Origin: Tuctoria greenei
Taxonomy: Eukaryota; Streptophyta; Magnoliopsida; Poales; Poaceae
Reading direction: 5' to 3'
Assembly: GCA_036927565.1 (NCBI GenBank)
Contig: JAYESD010000011.1
Span: forward strand, 93,905,178 to 93,969,177
Length of the DNA: 64,000 bases
In this document: one piece after another, positions 33,080 to 45,464 of the stretch
How positions within the stretch are numbered: the stretch's first letter is position 1
Layout of the letters: every line of letters starts with the position of its first letter
The notes under the pieces: generated by a model
Databases searched by the model: none
The model's input: the letters and a program-made list of their open reading frames with translations, nothing else
Told to the model about the DNA's origin: nothing
Translations under genes and position numbers: made by a program

Positions 33080-36000
33080 TGTAAAAGCCCATTTTTCGGA
33101 AGAACAAAAACGCAAAAATGCGAACTTAAAATTTTTGAAAATAGACTTGGAAATCCAAACTCACATGAGCCATATGAGTTAAACTATGTTCACTAAAAAT
33201 AGGGACTTGTTAAAACTTTACATTTAGAACATGGTTGCTGATGTGGAATGGAACTTAAGGTGAAGAATCCTTAATTTCCAAGTATTCACATTTTTAATGT
33301 AAAATTAAAGGAGAAAAGAAAACAAAATAGAGAGAAAGAAAAAGGAATTATTCCAACCCTAAAATGGGACATCCAAAAATATTCAAATCTCAGGCCGTAA
33401 ATTTTTCCATGACCTACTAATATTCCAAATAGACTCTCGGAAAAGTTTCAAAAATTTTTGAAGCACGTTTCCCATTTATTGGACACGTACTGAGAGTTTA
33501 ATCAACGTCGACGTCAAATTTAAACTTCGTGCTCAACCTTGTCCAAATCAACTCCAAATTTTTCCTGAGGTCCCTTTTGGTTCAAAAAGGTTAACTTCAA
33601 AGTTTCAAGAATTTTGAACCTCATCTACTATTTATTTCCTTGAGTCAAGTATCACCACTTGAATTCAAATTCAAATCTGAGTTCAAATTCAACGTGCTTA
33701 GTTTTGAAATCGGATTGCACCATAAAATTCTCCACATTTTATTTCGTCACTGGGCCAAATTTGACTATTTTTGAAGCATGGTTGCTAGCCCTATTGGAAT
33801 TTTGGAAAGAAGAGGGAAGTGGGTCCCACAGGTAGTCCCCACCTGGCAGGTCGGCACCGGTTTCCTCTCTCCTCCCCTGCCTCCACGCGACGGCATGCAG
33901 CGCCACCGCGATGAAATCCGTCCTTATCGTGCCGCCCGACTCCCAGCCGGCCCTGCATCCTCGCCCGACTTCGCACCTCCCATGCGCCCTGGCCACGGCA
34001 CCGCCCCGCGCCTACCTCGCCGGTCGTGCTCCCAGCCGCGCTGCTCCGCCTCCGCATCTTCCCGACCCCGTCCGGCCACCGGCTCTGCCGCCTCGGTTCC
34101 GCACCTCCCGGTCGCGCCCAGGCCGCCGCCGCCATAGCTCCCGGCCACCCACTCTCGCCGCCCTGCGCGCTACTCGCCGGCCACCCCGCAGCTCGCCCCC
34201 ACGGCGCCTCCCCGCCGGCTTGCCCGCGTCGCGTTGCCCGACCGCGACGCCGGCGCTCCACCTTCCCGCGCGCTCAGACCACCCCGCCGGCTTGCCCGCG
34301 TCGCGTTGCCCGACCGCGACGCCGGCGCTCCACCTCCCGCGCGCCGCCATCCCACCGCTCCGGCGTCCGCCCACGGCGCCTCCCTACCGCGCCGGCAGCC
34401 GTGCCCCAGCCTCCTCATCGGCCTGGCCGCGGTATCGCGCCACTCCCGTCGCGCCCCCACCTCCCGGCCGCCTGCAGCCCCATCGCCGCACCTCTCTGGT
34501 GCCCGGCCACCACGGTGCCTGCTCATCGGTCGCGCTCCACCGCTGCAGCGCCGTGCCCCACGGTCGTTCACTTGTCGGTGCCCTGCCGCCATGCTCGTGC
34601 TGTCCCCATGCCGCGTCGCCACGACGATGGTTGTCGCGCCGTGCCACACCAACCGCATGCCGTGTTCCGGCTTGCTACTGATCGCGCCCTTCCGGGCCGA
34701 CCGCGAGCACCATGACGCCATGTCCGCGTTCTGCGCCGTGGCTATGTCCTGGAAGCAAAGCAAGTATTGAATGAGATGCACAGGATTCGGGAACACGTCG
34801 TTGACATAATGGTATCGACCATCAGTCCAAGGTTAGCTTTGATTTTGCAAGATTGATTGGATTAGTGGCTGCAGCTAAGGTGTTCGATGAAATGTTTACG
34901 AGGGATGAACCAACTTCATTGATGTTCAGAGCTGGTCTATGATGCAGGGGTATGGTGATGTGGCAACTCGGCAAGCCCAAGTGCCAAGATGCCCTTTGAA
35001 TGGTGATGAAGAGACGGAAGTCAAGTGCACACCCTAGTTGTTCGGCGAAATGCCTACAAGGTGAGCCTTGCACTAAAATATCTTGCTTGATGTCATCGAT
35101 GTCCGTTCATCGTGACCCCTAATGGTGCTCATGTCTCGTCAAGTCATACGTCCAGTTTCCGCATTGATATCATTCCTATAGGAGTCCCTAAGTTGACCTC
35201 CTTTGTTGTTTGTATCACGTTGGCATGTCCGTGCGTGCTCGTGATGCTCCACCATGAGCCGCGTCGACGTCGTTGACCATATGACGTCGTCGTGACACTC
35301 TGAGCCGTTATTGTGTCCTGGCATCGAGATGAAGGATGCCTATAACGTACATGATGCTGAAACACAACCACGACACAACGGTCGACAGTCGTTTAGCCAA
35401 ATTAGGGTTTGGTCAAGGCGAGACTCTTCGAGTCCTAGGTGTAGCCTAGATGCTAGATGAAATGCCTTCTAGGTCAAACCAAGTGGTTCGGTGATCACCG
35501 ATGACTTGGAGTAGAGGTATGCAATAACGTTGCGACCAACAAGGAGAACTAGACCAGGGGTAACCTTGGATAAGAGTTCCTTGGTTGTGTTGAGGATGTT
35601 CCCTAACCGATCACAGGATTGGTTAACTTGGTGTACCACTTCATCGACGACAGGTTCGTCGAGTCCCTTATCAACAACTGAGTCGACATCACTAGCCTTA
35701 AGACTCACAAGGTGGTGTTCGGGATTCTGCTCACCCTATTGACGAGTCCGGGTCGATGTGGACGTGGCTAATCTGATCTTCCTGTGATGGCAAAGCATGA
35801 CCCTCACGACAAGGTCTCGCATCATGTTCGAGTTCTAGGAGTTCACCGAGCTCATCTGGACAATCTTGCAAAGGACACTGCAATAGTGTCACGTAAGCAC
35901 TTGAACGATGCTCGAGAAGCTTGCCGTAGAAACTACTTTATCTAAAGGTCATTTGAACATTGTCTCAATACTCATGTTAGATTAACAGGGCTTGTTACGA

Positions 36001-38097
36001 CTCTTTGAGTCCAAGCAATGTCGATCTCACTTCACTCCCAAGTGTCGCTAGGGTTTCACCCTGATTCATCCTTATCAGAACCCTGCGACCCCACTTGTCA
36101 CGTAATTAGGTTTACTCCTTAATGAGTTTGTGTAACTTCATTGGTCGACTTCTAAGTCACAACCTCTTGTTGCACAGTTCACTCATGCCTTAAGCTTTCA
36201 ATGTTCCACCTTGACTCTTAGGTCATCCTTACCCTACCAGTCCAACACTTTCACACCATTCAGCTGTATCGTCCTTGAGTGACATAGCGTCGAGTGTTGA
36301 ATGCCAAGTTGCAATGTGTGCTTACATTGCACCTTTCAATTCACATCTCGACACTACTATGACCACTTGACTTCATCCTTTGTTCATTCACACAACAAAG
36401 GCATATTTGTCCTTCCTAGTTGAACTCCTCATTCTTAGAGTTTACACAACCCCGTGGAGTCTTTTCTTAAATTACTTAATTACTTATATGCATATCATGT
36501 CGATAGGAACGTGCTGATAGGTGATCGACAAGAAACTTCGCTTGGAGGAGAAGGCCAAGGTGTTTCCACTGAGGTTCCATGGCAGGTTCTCTAGAGGAAG
36601 ATCAAGCCCTAACAATTGACATTTGTTCAGTCGCAAACTAAGGCAAGCCCCGGTTTGCATTTAAGTCGTTTAAAAGCTTTTACTTTATCACTATGATGAA
36701 TAGTATATGGATTGTGCATTACATTTAGGGTGAATGATACTCCACTTGCATGACCAAAAATCCCAGGGGTTTATTTGGCACGAGTTACAGTTTGACCTGT
36801 AGTAACTGCTTTGCTAATGCATAGGAGATCCGGTAGAAGTCGAGTAGTTGGAATCTACTCGCGAGAGATGTATCTCACAGGATTGGTTGATTAGAACATG
36901 GCTTAATATAATGAAACTGAGACCGGGTAGGGAATGGATAGGAAGCGGCGAGAATTGAGTCTCGGTCGCATAGCCCTGCCTGTGTTGATTAAGGCCCGTC
37001 CGTATGCGGCCCCGCTGGACAAGCTTGAATTGTACCGACAATATAATGGACATATGGAATCCAATAAACTGACGTAGCTTGGTCACTTGGGTGTCGAGGC
37101 ATACCGTTCCGTTTTATAGGTGTGGGTTGAGGGTAGCAAGGTGTAAATCCGCTGGTGGGCACGTCAGAGTACGCCCCACGCAGGGACCTCCTGCCCGTGA
37201 CGGATCGACCGGTTCGGCATTTGAGTGTCTTGTGAAAGGTGGCCATATACGCCTAGTACTGAAGTGTTATGTAGGTACAGGTGTGCTCGCTGACACTTCC
37301 GAACGACGTATGTGTCGTGTTGTCCGGGTGTGTCCTGATTGCAATCACTGTCCCTCGCAGTAATAGAGTACCACTTGTTCACTGTGTCGTGACGTAGTAA
37401 ATACTAAAGAAGCCAGAAAATCATATTGTATTGAATTATAATTACTTTGCAACCTTGTATGATTTAGAGATAGTATAATTAAAAGTTTTCAATTTCCCCA
37501 TACTTTAGCTGTAATAGCATTATGTGTCTCGAGCATGTCATATCATTGGTAAAGCGTTTCTTGTTTGATTGTGGAGCCCATGATGTGCCGTGCTTGGGAA
37601 ATGTCATTTGCTACTTAACACTTGATTATAAGGATCAACTTGTAGGCGAGTCATTTATGCTTCACCTTACCTATGTTTAGTGTCCCTTGCATCTGTCTAG
37701 TGGGACGGTTAAGTCTTGCTGAGCCTTATGCTCACGTTTGCGCTTTAACGTTTTTTTTTGCAGGTATTAGTTTTATTTCTGCTGTTCAGGTTGTACATGA
37801 GACTCGAGGTGTCGAGATAAATCTCATGTGAGCCACGCCACTGCTGTATGTTCTTCGTGTTGCTAGTGAGAATCGTCCTAGGGCATGGACGTCTTCTCTC
37901 CTGCTTAGTTAGGTGAGATTATGAGTATGTATTTTCCGCTGCGTGTGTACTTCTATTGTACACTCTTTTGTAAACTCTTCTTATTATGAAATGAAAACTT
38001 TATATGTTTTGGTATCCTTTTTGTGTGTGCTGTTAGGTGCCGCATCGCACGGTACCACCCAATGAGATCCTCGGATGTGTGGACTCCGGTCCCCACA
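33080..38097 (+). repeat. 3' LTR of the LARD
   Basis: 5018 bp, nearly identical to the 5' LTR (about 20 single-base differences by eye, plus the AT run and a shorter AATTACTT repeat near 36475). It ends at CCCCACA before the AAGAA duplication. Confidence 0.93.
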
Positions 38098-38102
38098 AAG
38101 AA

Positions 38103-38870
38103 GTTGGCGATGACCATCATAGGAGTCACTCCTCCTTCGACACACTCCCGGATCCTTGTCAAGATTGGGTTGTACTACCCTGATAGCACCGGGGCCACCT
38201 CCCAAGCATCAGTGTCGACAGCCGAATGGCCGTAAGGCAGCTCTAGCATATCATGGTGATCCACCGTGATGGCCACCCAATCTTTGTTCCAGCTGTCCCA
38301 CTTCCCGGAAGGGAAGGTATTTAGGTACCTGAGCGGCGAGTTCTTGCGCTTCACGAAGTAGTAGAAGCCAAGGTACTCGTTGCCCTTTCCAGTTGCGTGG
38401 ACCGTGAAGAAGGTCCGGAAAAGCTCGATTCAATGTGGCACACCCACCCACATATCGCAAAAGTGGAGGAAAGTCGACACTAGCAAGGAGCGGGGGCCGA
38501 GGTGATGATGCTGCAGGCCATAGAAGTCCAGCAGCATCAGCAAGAAGCTTGAAAATGGTGGGATGATCCCCACCATGGCATACGACAGGAAGTAGATGAT
38601 CTCGCTAGGGTTCTCCTTGGAACTTGCTGACACGGATCAGGTTGTTGAAGGAGGCGCTTGACCACCCCATGTAGGTGTGGACCTTCGACAAGTCTTCATT
38701 TTTCTTGATCTGGCTCCGAGGAAGTCCCAACTCGATCACCGCAAAGTGGAACAGAGGAGGAAGAAAGGTTGCAAGGGCCGAGAGTTCTAAGTGCAATGTC
38801 GGATGAAGGCGTAAAGAGTTCTCCCCTTTTGCGGACTCCCCCCTTTAGTAAGCCTCCGCAACGCTTGGAT
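38103..38870 (-). pseudogene. Antisense ORF of Gypsy A, N-terminal part (PF04195-like)
   Basis: The minus-strand segments read FYGLQHHHLGPRSLL, CDMWVGVP, then KGNEYLGFYYF and NKDWVAITVDHH. This is the pattern of the family called putative gypsy-type transposon (PF04195), seen in many grass Tat-type elements. It is disrupted by frameshifts near 38430 and 38605. It is cut at the AAGAA site by the LARD and continues at 23000. The stretch 38871-39267 to its right, up to the 3' LTR, has no coding signal and may hold its promoter. Confidence 0.75.
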
Positions 38871-39267
38871 GGAAAAGTACCTCCAGACCCGAATCACAAT
38901 TGATCTCGTCAATGACAAGGGGCCCCGAGTCCACTTTACTTAAAAAGTTACACCAGACGAACCGTTGTCATGATGGGAAGTTGGAAGCCCGAGGGCGGCC
39001 GCCTGACAGAGCTACAATGATTACGTTGGGAACTGATACAAATTTTGTATTGGGAACCAGCGACCTTCAATTGTGTGAGATCTGCACGCCAGGAAACCAC
39101 ACGCCGTGTCAAAAATGGACACGTGGCGATGGCATAACTCATTGTCATCGCCTCAGTTGCCAAAAAAAAAAGACTTTGATCCGAAGCGTGGGAATCAAAG
39201 ATGGCCCCACCTTTCGTAGTATAACTTCACCCAGAGGACTTTTCCCAAATGTGGGCCCGGGGGCCAC

Positions 39268-39286
39268 TGTCGGTACCTTGGATACC
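39268..39286 (+). repeat. First 19 bp of the Gypsy A 3' LTR
   Basis: TGTCGGTACCTTGGATACC matches the start of the 5' LTR. It is preceded by a G-rich polypurine-like stretch (39251-39267). The Copia element interrupts it here and the LTR resumes at 49604. Confidence 0.88.
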
Positions 39287-41105
39287 TGTAGGATCGAAGA
39301 GCACGTGAAAAGCTACCATAGGGGGGGGGTGAATGGTAGATTAAAACTTTTTCAGCGGAAGCAATGACAACCCCTCGGTAGAAAAATGATCTATTAAAGA
39401 AATTGTGTATGAAACTAATCTAAACATGTTTCACCATGACAAAAGTGATAGATATCAAATATAATCAAGTCACAAAGACAACACAACAAGAATCACTCAA
39501 ATCCGTCAAGAGAAACTCAAGTTACGATTGAAAGATCGAACAAAGGTCACTCTGTCCTACCCGAGAAAAATAGTTCTGGAACAGTGCAAATAAACTCGTG
39601 TAGATCAGAAACCACAAGTCCAATGACCGTGAAATTTTCACAGATGATATAAAATTAAGTTGTAAAGACAACCCAAAAAGAATTACGTCAATTGGATCTA
39701 TAAAACTCGAGTTACGATAAAACCACCAAAGAAAGGTAGTGTTGTGCAGAAAACTCGACGACAAAAACTTGTCTGGAACAAGTCGGACGAACAAGGCATA
39801 AAAGTTCCTTTAAAATACAAATTTCATTCAATAGAACACAAGAGGAACAGCCCAAAAGTCGTTTACTACAAGCTCTGGCCTCCATTGCTTATATAACTAG
39901 CCCTTAGGCCAACCCAAACCTAACTAGGACTCTAATCCTACTCAATTCACAAATCGAAACTTTCCATAACTGCTCAAGACTCTTCTATACGCAAATAGAA
40001 GCAATATTCAGACTTCCAAACACCTTAGGAATGTATCCCACATTCCTAAAACAACTCAAATTCGTGATCCACACGAAATCCTATCATAACAACCTCAAAA
40101 CTTTCCATATTTGAGTCAAACACGACTCAGCCGCAACCTGAGTCCATAACCTAGTCGGTTGGACCTTTCCGACATATTTTTTACGTCTACATCTCTTCAT
40201 CACGCCTCGGAACCATGTAGCTATGTCCATGCACTCCTTTCATACGTGCAAACATCTTCCAACGACTTCCACAATACCTTCATATGCATTGTTCTTGATT
40301 CAAACATGCTGTGCAACCTCCCGGTCAACTCTACCACAAGTCGTCCCGAACTTGGTTGTTGAACCTCATCTTCTCTCTAAGACTTGTTCAATGGATCCCG
40401 TCACCAGCCATGTCTTGAACTCAAGCAACACCTACACATGAACAAACAACCAATCCGTACGAGCCCAAGTCCGCAACTTGACTCAAATTAGTTCCGAACA
40501 CAACACCTTACATGAGCACCTCACATAAGCATGTTGCAAAACCACAGTTAAACGATATCATCCATATCAACCAAAACGCACCAAAAACTTAGCAACTGAA
40601 TATGAAACAATCTTTCCAAACAATGTAAAGCAAGTTCGAAACATTTCACAGTAAAAGCAGGAGCATTGCGATCAAGCTCTGAATCTTGCCAAAGCTAACC
40701 AGAGCTTGATCCGGAGCTTACCAAAGCTAGTACAAACTAGCGCCGAAGCTTACCAAAGCTAGTACAACCTAGCGCTGGAGCTTACCAAAGCTAGTACAAC
40801 CTAGCGCCGGAGCTAAAAAACATGTCAGAGCTAACCAACATAAGTCAGACCTAGCAGAAACATATCGGAGCTTAACAAAGACATGCCGGAGCTATTAAAA
40901 ACATGCCGGAGCTAAAGACAAAGCTCACCAGAGCTACTCAAAAAACATGTTGGACCTTGACAAAGCAAGTCGGACCTATTGTTGGGTCTTGCAGAAGCTC
41001 GGAGATAGAGTCGGACCTTGCTAAAAAAGGGTGTTTTGGCAGAATTTTAGAACTTATATCATCAAAGTCAATATATTCAGTACAAGCCAATGTATTCAAC
41101 ACACA
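39287..41105 (-). repeat. Copia 3' LTR
   Basis: On the plus strand it begins TGTAGGATCGAAGAGC and ends CAACACACA. It matches 47786-49603 with scattered substitutions. It carries a 32-bp triple repeat (40713-40808). Confidence 0.9.
40713..40808 (-). repeat. 32-bp tandem repeat, three copies, in the Copia LTR
   Basis: Three exact-length units (GGAGCTTACCAAAGCTAGTA plus CAACCTAGCGCC) start at 40713, 40745 and 40777. The other LTR has the same three at 49209, 49241 and 49273. Palindromic AGCTT/AAGCT pairs occur within each unit. Confidence 0.88.
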
Positions 41106-41117
41106 TATGTCTCACAA

Positions 41118-41127
41118 TCTCCCCCTT
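41118..41127 (-). other. Copia polypurine tract
   Basis: On the minus strand the sequence reads AAGGGGGAGA, then TTGTGAGACATA and the LTR start. This is the usual Copia plus-strand primer. The stretch 41128-42128 between it and the RNase H stop is about 1 kb of AT-rich untranslated sequence with nothing recognised. Confidence 0.85.
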
Positions 41128-42128
41128 GATGAATGCATTGGCAACACCACTTAAAATCCGAACATTGGTTTATTCACATTAAAAATTTTGAAAAAAATTT
41201 CCCCCCCCTTTGGCAACACCACATAAACAATTTTTTCTTTTGAGAAAAATCGTGCCAAAAACACTTGTGAATATGTGCAACGTGTAATCAATTTCTCTCC
41301 CTTGCATACTTCTCTTAAAAAATTCTCATATTTTCTCTCCCCCTTTGACAATGTATTCAACAAGGTTCAAAAGAGAAATTTTAATTTTTATGAGCATATT
41401 ATAACATATACATATAAAACAAAGCTCATCCAAGTCATACTATCAAGTAACTTACACTATCACAACAATGAAATACATAAAATAGTGTAAGCCATGCTAG
41501 AGATCAAATGTAATTTTCAATTTAAGCAAGTCATGATCTCACAAACTTAATTGTTTCAAGACCTGAAAGCATGACACTTGTTGCTGCGTTTTATTATTTT
41601 TCAAAGCACAAATTTTGATCATATGATATTTGCAAGAGATTATATGTGCATCTGCCTTATTCTAACCAACCAGGCCAAGCCTATGTCATTTGACAATCAT
41701 AAGCTTAAGGATATGGTTTTAGTCATACACAACTCCTTCCAAGTTCATATCTAAGTGCAATGATAAGCCATCTCAAAAGAAGAAGTGTGATGCATGCATA
41801 TTCTCTTGATCTTTTCTCAATATTTCATTTGATCATAAAAACTCAATATGTGAGTTGATTACTTGATTAATTCTTTATGATTAAAAGCACTTGTGAGCAT
41901 GCAACAAATTTAAAATAGCAAGAAAGTTCGACCATGACCATATTTAGTGTAAGTAATTATTTCAATTACTAGACATGGCAAAAACTACAAAATGTATAAC
42001 ACGAGTAATATAGTAAGAACTTTCAGCATGTAAAAGGAATCACAAAGTCTTATATGTATGAAGTACTATGCTCATATTATTTTAATTTCAGATTCACACA
42101 TAGACTTCTCAAGTTTCAAAACTCCCCA

Positions 42129-43738
42129 TCAATGTAAGCCATGAGGATGCAAAACCCCTATTTCACTACGAATGAAACAAAAACGAGTCAAATCCAAAGG
42201 TTTTGTAAAATTGTCAGCTAATTGTTGTTCGGTATCTACATGGTGAAGCACAATGTTTCCTTTTTCAACATTACCACAGAGAAAGTGATACCTAATGTCA
42301 ATGTGCTTAGTTCTAGAATGTTGCACATGGTTTTTAGCAATGCAAATGGCACTAGTGTTATCACGAAACAGTGGAACACTATCTAGATAAACCCCATAGT
42401 CCTTAAGTGTTTGAACAATCCAAAGAATTTGTGAGCAAGCACTAGCAGCAGCTACATATTCAAATTTAGCTGTGGATTGTGCAACCGAGTTTTGTTTTCT
42501 AGAGGACCAAGCAACAAGTGAATTACCAAAAAAATGACAAGCACCGGAAGTACTTATCCTATCAATCCTACAACCCCAAAAATCAGCATTTGAAAAAGCT
42601 TTCAAAGTTACAATTGAGGAAGAAGGAAGAAAAATGCCAAATTCTTGAGTTCCATGTAAGTACCTGAGAATCCTTTTGACGACTTGACGATGTGAAGCAC
42701 GTGGGGAGGCTTGAAACCGTGCACAAAGACATATGCTGAATTGTATGTCCGGTCTTAATGCCGTGAGGTACAAAAGTGATCCGATCATGCTTCTATATTC
42801 TTTTTGATCCATGGGTTAACCATCTTCATCAAGTTCAAGTGTTGATGTTGTTCCCATTGGTGTTCGAAGAGGCTTTCTTTTGTCCATGTTGAAGCACTTG
42901 AGAAGGTCTCTTGTATACTTCGTTTGATGCACAAAGGTACCTTCCTTGGTTTGCTTGATTTGCAGCCCTAAAAAGTAAGTGAGTTCACCTATCATACCAT
43001 CTCAAATTCTGAACTCATCATAGCTGAAAACTTGGACACAAGATCATGAGAAGTACAACCAAAGATAATATCATCCACATACACTTGAAAGAATAAATAG
43101 TCATTGCCATGCTTAAGCACAAAAAGAGTTTTATCAACCTTGCCCATGGTAAATCCCTTTTCAAGTAAGAATGTTTTTAACCGATCATACCATGCTCTAG
43201 GAGCTTGTTTTAAACTATAAAGGGCTTTAGTCAGTTCGAAAACATGATTAGGAAAATCTAGATTTTCAAAACCAGATGGCTGCTTAACATAAACCTCCTC
43301 ATCTATGTCACCATTAAGAAAAGCACCTTTTACATTCATTTGATATAACTTGAAACCTTTAGATGCAGCAAAGGCTAACAAGATTCTTATGGCTTCTAAT
43401 CTAGCAACTGGAGCAAAAGTTTCATCAAAATCTAGACCTTCAATTTGTGTGAAACCTTGAGCAACCAATCTAGCCTTATTCCTAATCACAAACCCATACT
43501 CACTTTGTTTATTTTTAAACACCCATTTAGTTTCAATTAAAGTGTGATCTTTAGGTGGAGGTACAAGTTTCCAAACATTATTTCTTTCAAAATTTTCTAT
43601 CTCTTCTTGCATGGTGATAATCCAAGATTCATTAATGAGTGCGTGTGATATATCTTTGGGTTCAAAAGAAGCAACAAAAGCAGAATGAACATGAGAATTG
43701 GGGTTGGAAAAACTGGATCTTGTAACTCGTTCATGCAA
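42129..43738 (-). pseudogene. Copia reverse transcriptase and RNase H, broken
   Basis: 43738-42992 is an RVT_2 domain: NVWKLVPPP, the RLVAQGFTQ motif, ALYSLKQAPRAWY and an intact YVDDIIFG box. The first catalytic Asp, normally in MDVKxAFLNG, is replaced by Asn (MNVKGAFLNG). The domain then shifts frame near 42990 and meets a stop at about 42815. 42812-42129 is the RNase H: YRSMIGSLLYL, the ADFWG variant, STAKFEYVAA in place of STAEAEYVA, and KHIDIRYHF. The enzyme cannot be active as written. Confidence 0.88.
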
Positions 43739-43753
43739 GCTTCCAATTATATG

Positions 43754-45290
43754 TTACGGGGGATGATTCTTGTAAATCCGTAGGGGAACAGATGTCTCAC
43801 AAGCTTCTTCTTCATTAGGTTCATCGCAGATTGATGAGCTTGTGGCTTGTGGACGATTAGGACCAGCAGAGGTGGTAGTCAGAGCTCGTTCAAAGTTCAG
43901 AGCTGGACACGTGTTAGCTTCGGACCTATCAGGCAATATCACTGACTCTTCTTCTTCTTCGAAAATACCCTCCCCTAGAGGATATGGATCTGCTCCTGCA
44001 ATATCAAAGCTTGTACCTGGGCTAGCTTCATCAAAAGAAACTTCACAAGTTTCCACAATTTTGTTAGTCCCAAGTAAAAACACACGGTAGCCTCTAGTAT
44101 GAGATGATAACCAAGAAACATGCCATCAATGGATCTAGGTTCAAATTTATCAAGATTACCATGTTTCTTAACAAAGCATTTGCAATCAAAGACCCGAAAG
44201 TGTGTAACACTAGGCCTATGTTCAAACCGGAGCTCATATGGTGTTTTACCTAGCTTAGCGCGCAAGAAAACATGATTTGAGACCTAACAAGCGGTTGCAA
44301 TCGCATTAGCCCAAAATTTCCTAGAGTTTGATATTCATCAAGCATAGTCCTAGCCATTTCAACTAAGGTTTTGTTCTTTCTTTCTACAACACTTTTTTGT
44401 TGAGGTACATATGGTGAAGAAAATTGATGATCTATTCCATTTTCAGCACAAAAGTGATCAAAAGATTGATTTTTAAATTCGGTTCCGTTATCACTTCTAA
44501 TTGCTTTTAAAGATCCTGGGTGATCAATTGATAATCTAAGAAATAAAGTTCTAAAGTGACTAAAAGCTTCATTCTTAAATGCCATAAAGTAAACCCAAGA
44601 TTATCTAGAATAATCATCAACAATCACAAGAACACACCATTTACCTCCAAAGGATTGTACACGTGCCAGACCAATAGTGTCAAGGTGCAAAAGTTGACCA
44701 GGTTCAGTTGTCATTGTCATCGTGTGAGGGGCATGTGAACCTGCAACCATCTTAACATTTCTATACGACGAGCATACAATATCTTTGTCCCCTTTGAGTT
44801 TAGGTAAACCATGTATGCGATAAAGAGCACTAACACGAGTGAGATGATCAAAGCCTACATGACCAAGTCTACGATGCCAGAAGAATAAATCTTTTGAATC
44901 ATTGGCAACGAGACACCTGTGCTCAGAAGTTGACATATCAAAATCAGCTTTAAAAACTCTTCCAAAGCGAGACATTTTAAACAAAAGCTCACTATTCGAA
45001 TTTACAACTTTGCAGCAAGTTTTTGAGAAAATTATTTCTAAATTCTCATCAAGCAATTGAGAAACAGAAAGCAAGTTGTATTTCAAATTCTTAACAAGTG
45101 CCACATCTTATAAAGTGTAGTGATAATTTACTCTAACCGGTCCTTTAGCAATAATAGGAGTTGAAGAATTATCGACAAGAGTAACATTCTCTACACGTGA
45201 CACAAAAGAGAGGCAGGAGAACCATTCTTTGTTACAGGTCATGTGGCGTGAGCAACCTGAATCCACAATCTATATGTTCTCCCTTCTTAA
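43754..45290 (-). pseudogene. Copia protease and integrase, broken
   Basis: The minus strand from about 45290 reads DSGCSRHMTCNKEWF, the protease active-site region, then a stop near 45109. 45104-44601 holds the pre-integrase finger WHRRLGHVG, in which the CxxC pair is degraded (CSSY), and the start of the core. A stop follows VDDYSR at about 44600. 44585-44250 holds SDNGTEFKN and VVERKNKTLVEMART, so the core acidic residues survive. 44265-43975 reads KTPYELRFEHRPSV and then shifts frame into an acidic tail (44083-43754). Confidence 0.85.
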
Positions 45291-45464
45291 GCATGAAACC
45301 TACACAGCAGCACAATACCTCGATGACTCAATACTGGGGTTAGTCAATAAGTATTTGGGAATCCAGTACTGAGCCAAGCGACGTCCAGTAGGAACAACAC
45401 GCAAAAGATGTAACAAAACAACAAGTTTACGAGTCAAGAGTTGAGATTTTCTGTTCTTAACCAC

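Larger units (their letters stand above)
23006..38097 (+). mobile_element. LARD-type non-autonomous LTR retrotransposon with 5-kb LTRs
   Basis: LTRs at 23006-28050 (5045 bp) and 33080-38097 (5018 bp) start TGTAAAAGCCC and end GGTCCCCACA. The target duplication AAGAA is exact (23001-23005 and 38098-38102). The internal 5029 bp has a Met-tRNA-type primer site and a polypurine tract but no gag or pol. That is the definition of a large retrotransposon derivative, mobilised in trans. The sequence before the polypurine tract (TCTCGGGACGAGATTC) is typical of chromovirus (Tekay/Del-like) Gypsy elements, so a helper of that kind is likely. The two LTRs differ at only about 20 single bases by eye, so the insertion is recent. 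Confidence 0.95.

Noticed and set aside
23006..38097. The two 5-kb blocks read as a tandem genomic duplication
   Set aside because: Primer site, polypurine tract, TG..CA ends and an exact AAGAA target duplication show that they are LTRs of one element.
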